From: ZCTH02-B3 sp036563895 | GTDB taxonomy: Bacteria; Bacillota; Bacilli; Paenibacillales; Paenibacillaceae | Reading direction: 5' to 3' | Length of the DNA: 5,271 bases | Assembly (NCBI GenBank): GCA_036563895.1 | Contig: DATCLN010000020.1 | Span: forward strand, 1-5,271 | Part shown: piece by piece, positions 4,841-5,271 of the stretch | Numbering within the stretch: position 1 is the stretch's first letter | Layout: each line of letters begins with the position of its first letter | Notes under the pieces: generated by a model | What the model saw: only the letters and a program-made list of their open reading frames with translations | The model's database searches: none | Told to the model about the DNA's origin: nothing | Made by a program: the position numbers and the translations under genes

Positions 4841-5023
4841 ATGAGCAAACCGCTTGCATTGTTTTTTGCCGTATTTGCCGTCATATGGCTGGCCGCCACG
4901 GCGGTCGCCCTGAGCCACAACGGCTGGCTGGCCCTGCTGTTTGCGCTTTTGGCCCTCGGAACCATCAGCAGCGGCTTCGTGGTCAAGGCCCGGACCGAAA
5001 AGCGGCGGAAGCCTTCGGAGTGA
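4841..5023 (+). CDS. Small two-helix membrane protein, DUF5325 (YlaF-like) family candidate
   Basis: The 60-aa protein consists of two hydrophobic helices (about 5-24 and 28-48) joined by a short SHNG turn, then a basic tail (KARTEKRRKPSE) that should stay in the cytoplasm. Size, layout and the GFVVKAR stretch after helix 2 resemble the DUF5325/YlaF family of Bacillota, whose function is unknown. The family call is from memory of the pattern and is moderate. ATG 4841 is chosen because GGGGAG (4825-4830) precedes it by 10 nt; the frame extends upstream to 4763, but that part overlaps the SASP promoter. The gene is divergent from the SASP gene and has no clear promoter of its own. Confidence 0.75.
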   Translation: MSKPLALFFAVFAVIWLAATAVALSHNGWLALLFALLALGTISSGFVVKARTEKRRKPSE

Positions 5024-5109
5024 AGAGTCGTCACGACCGTTGGCACGAAACCTTCACGGAAAAAATCATCCCGAAATCCGGCGAAAACTTTCGCGATGAT
5101 CACATTGAA

Positions 5110-5129
5110 GCCCGGCCTTTCGGCCGGGC
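5110..5129 (-). terminator. Hairpin terminator downstream of the trpS-like gene
   Basis: GCCCGGCC (5110-5117) pairs perfectly with GGCCGGGC (5122-5129). On the minus strand the loop is GAAA, a stable tetraloop. The stem starts 3 nt after the minus-strand stop codon (5133-5135). The following tail, TTCAATGT, is only partly T-rich, so it may be a weak terminator or a 3' stabilising hairpin. Confidence 0.55.
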
Positions 5130-5132
5130 CCG

Positions 5133-5271
5133 TCATTTCGGCAGCAAAAATCCCATCGCTTCCTTCGCCCGCCGCAGCGTGGCTTCCGCCACGGACGACG
5201 CCCGCTGGGCCCCGTCGCGCAGGATGTCGTAAATTTCACCGGAGCGGCGAATCCGGTGGTAGGCGTTCTGC
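5133..5271 (-). CDS. trpS: Tryptophanyl-tRNA synthetase, C-terminal end (partial)
   Basis: Only the last 45 codons are present; the gene continues beyond the right edge. The peptide runs from QNAYHRIRRSGEIYDILRDG to VAEATLRRAKEAMGFLLPK. The DILRDGAQRASSVAEATL..AKEAMGF pattern is the usual C-terminal helix of bacterial TrpRS, where an (L)REGAERA..VA..TL..V..AMGF form is common. No catalytic motif (HIGH or KMSKS type) is in view, so the call rests on this tail alone. The enzyme would charge tRNA-Trp in the cytoplasm. Confidence 0.7.
   Translation of the reverse strand, partial: QNAYHRIRRSGEIYDILRDGAQRASSVAEATLRRAKEAMGFLLPK

Noticed and set aside
5081..5094. Near-palindrome GCGAAAACTTTCGC after the small membrane protein gene
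   Set aside because: The two-base centre cannot form an RNA loop without losing pairs and no T tract follows, so I do not call it a terminator.
4813..5136. Minus-strand frame of 107 codons between trpS and the SASP gene
   Set aside because: It starts at the trpS stop region, runs through the terminator hairpin and antisense to the small membrane protein; its translation has no family signature.
1..5271. CRISPR array, tRNA or rRNA
   Set aside because: I saw no regular repeat-spacer pattern, cloverleaf or conserved rRNA segment on either strand.

Overview
The window reads as chromosome from a GC-rich, aerobic, endospore-forming member of the Bacillota. It is most like the Paenibacillaceae and their thermophilic relatives, though that placement is inferred from protein flavour only. 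The evidence is a cwlJ-gerQ spore-germination pair, an alpha/beta-type small acid-soluble spore protein with a near-perfect sigma-G promoter, a yfhP homologue, and a heme-O synthase plus Sco1 pair that serves a cytochrome oxidase. Shine-Dalgarno sites are strong and purine-rich, and three genes appear to start at TTG or GTG, as is common in this group.

Layout. Positions 1-84 (minus strand) hold the 5' end of a group II intron of the bacterial C type. It sits directly behind the terminator hairpin (92-120) of the ctaB-sco1 operon, which is transcribed leftward from a sigma-A promoter at 1769-1797. Positions 1720-1951 are a divergent intergenic region. It carries that promoter and, facing right, a sigma-E-like -10 element for cwlJ-gerQ (1952-2880). 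A small conserved-looking gene on the minus strand (2841-3170) converges on gerQ and overlaps its 3' end by 40 bp. Positions 3171-3434 are a second divergent spacer with three 11-bp tandem repeats next to the yfhP start. yfhP (3435-4415) converges on the SASP gene (4533-4742, minus), and a strong hairpin terminator lies between them. A sigma-A-like promoter overlaps the yfhP stop codon and points at that terminator. A small two-helix membrane protein gene (4841-5023, plus) is divergent from the SASP gene. The right edge contains the last 45 codons of a minus-strand gene that looks like trpS, with its hairpin.

How the genes work together. CtaB converts heme B to heme O, and Sco1 helps build the copper centre of the oxidase, so the leftward operon is a cytochrome-oxidase assembly unit. 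CwlJ is a cortex-lytic enzyme of germination, and GerQ is the coat protein it needs for localisation. The SASP coats spore DNA and is made in the forespore. YfhP is a membrane protein that in Bacillus subtilis is encoded near a different SASP gene (sspE).

I see no new multi-gene system. The most notable items are the terminator-targeting intron, the possible short RNA between yfhP and the SASP gene, and the repeat array before yfhP.
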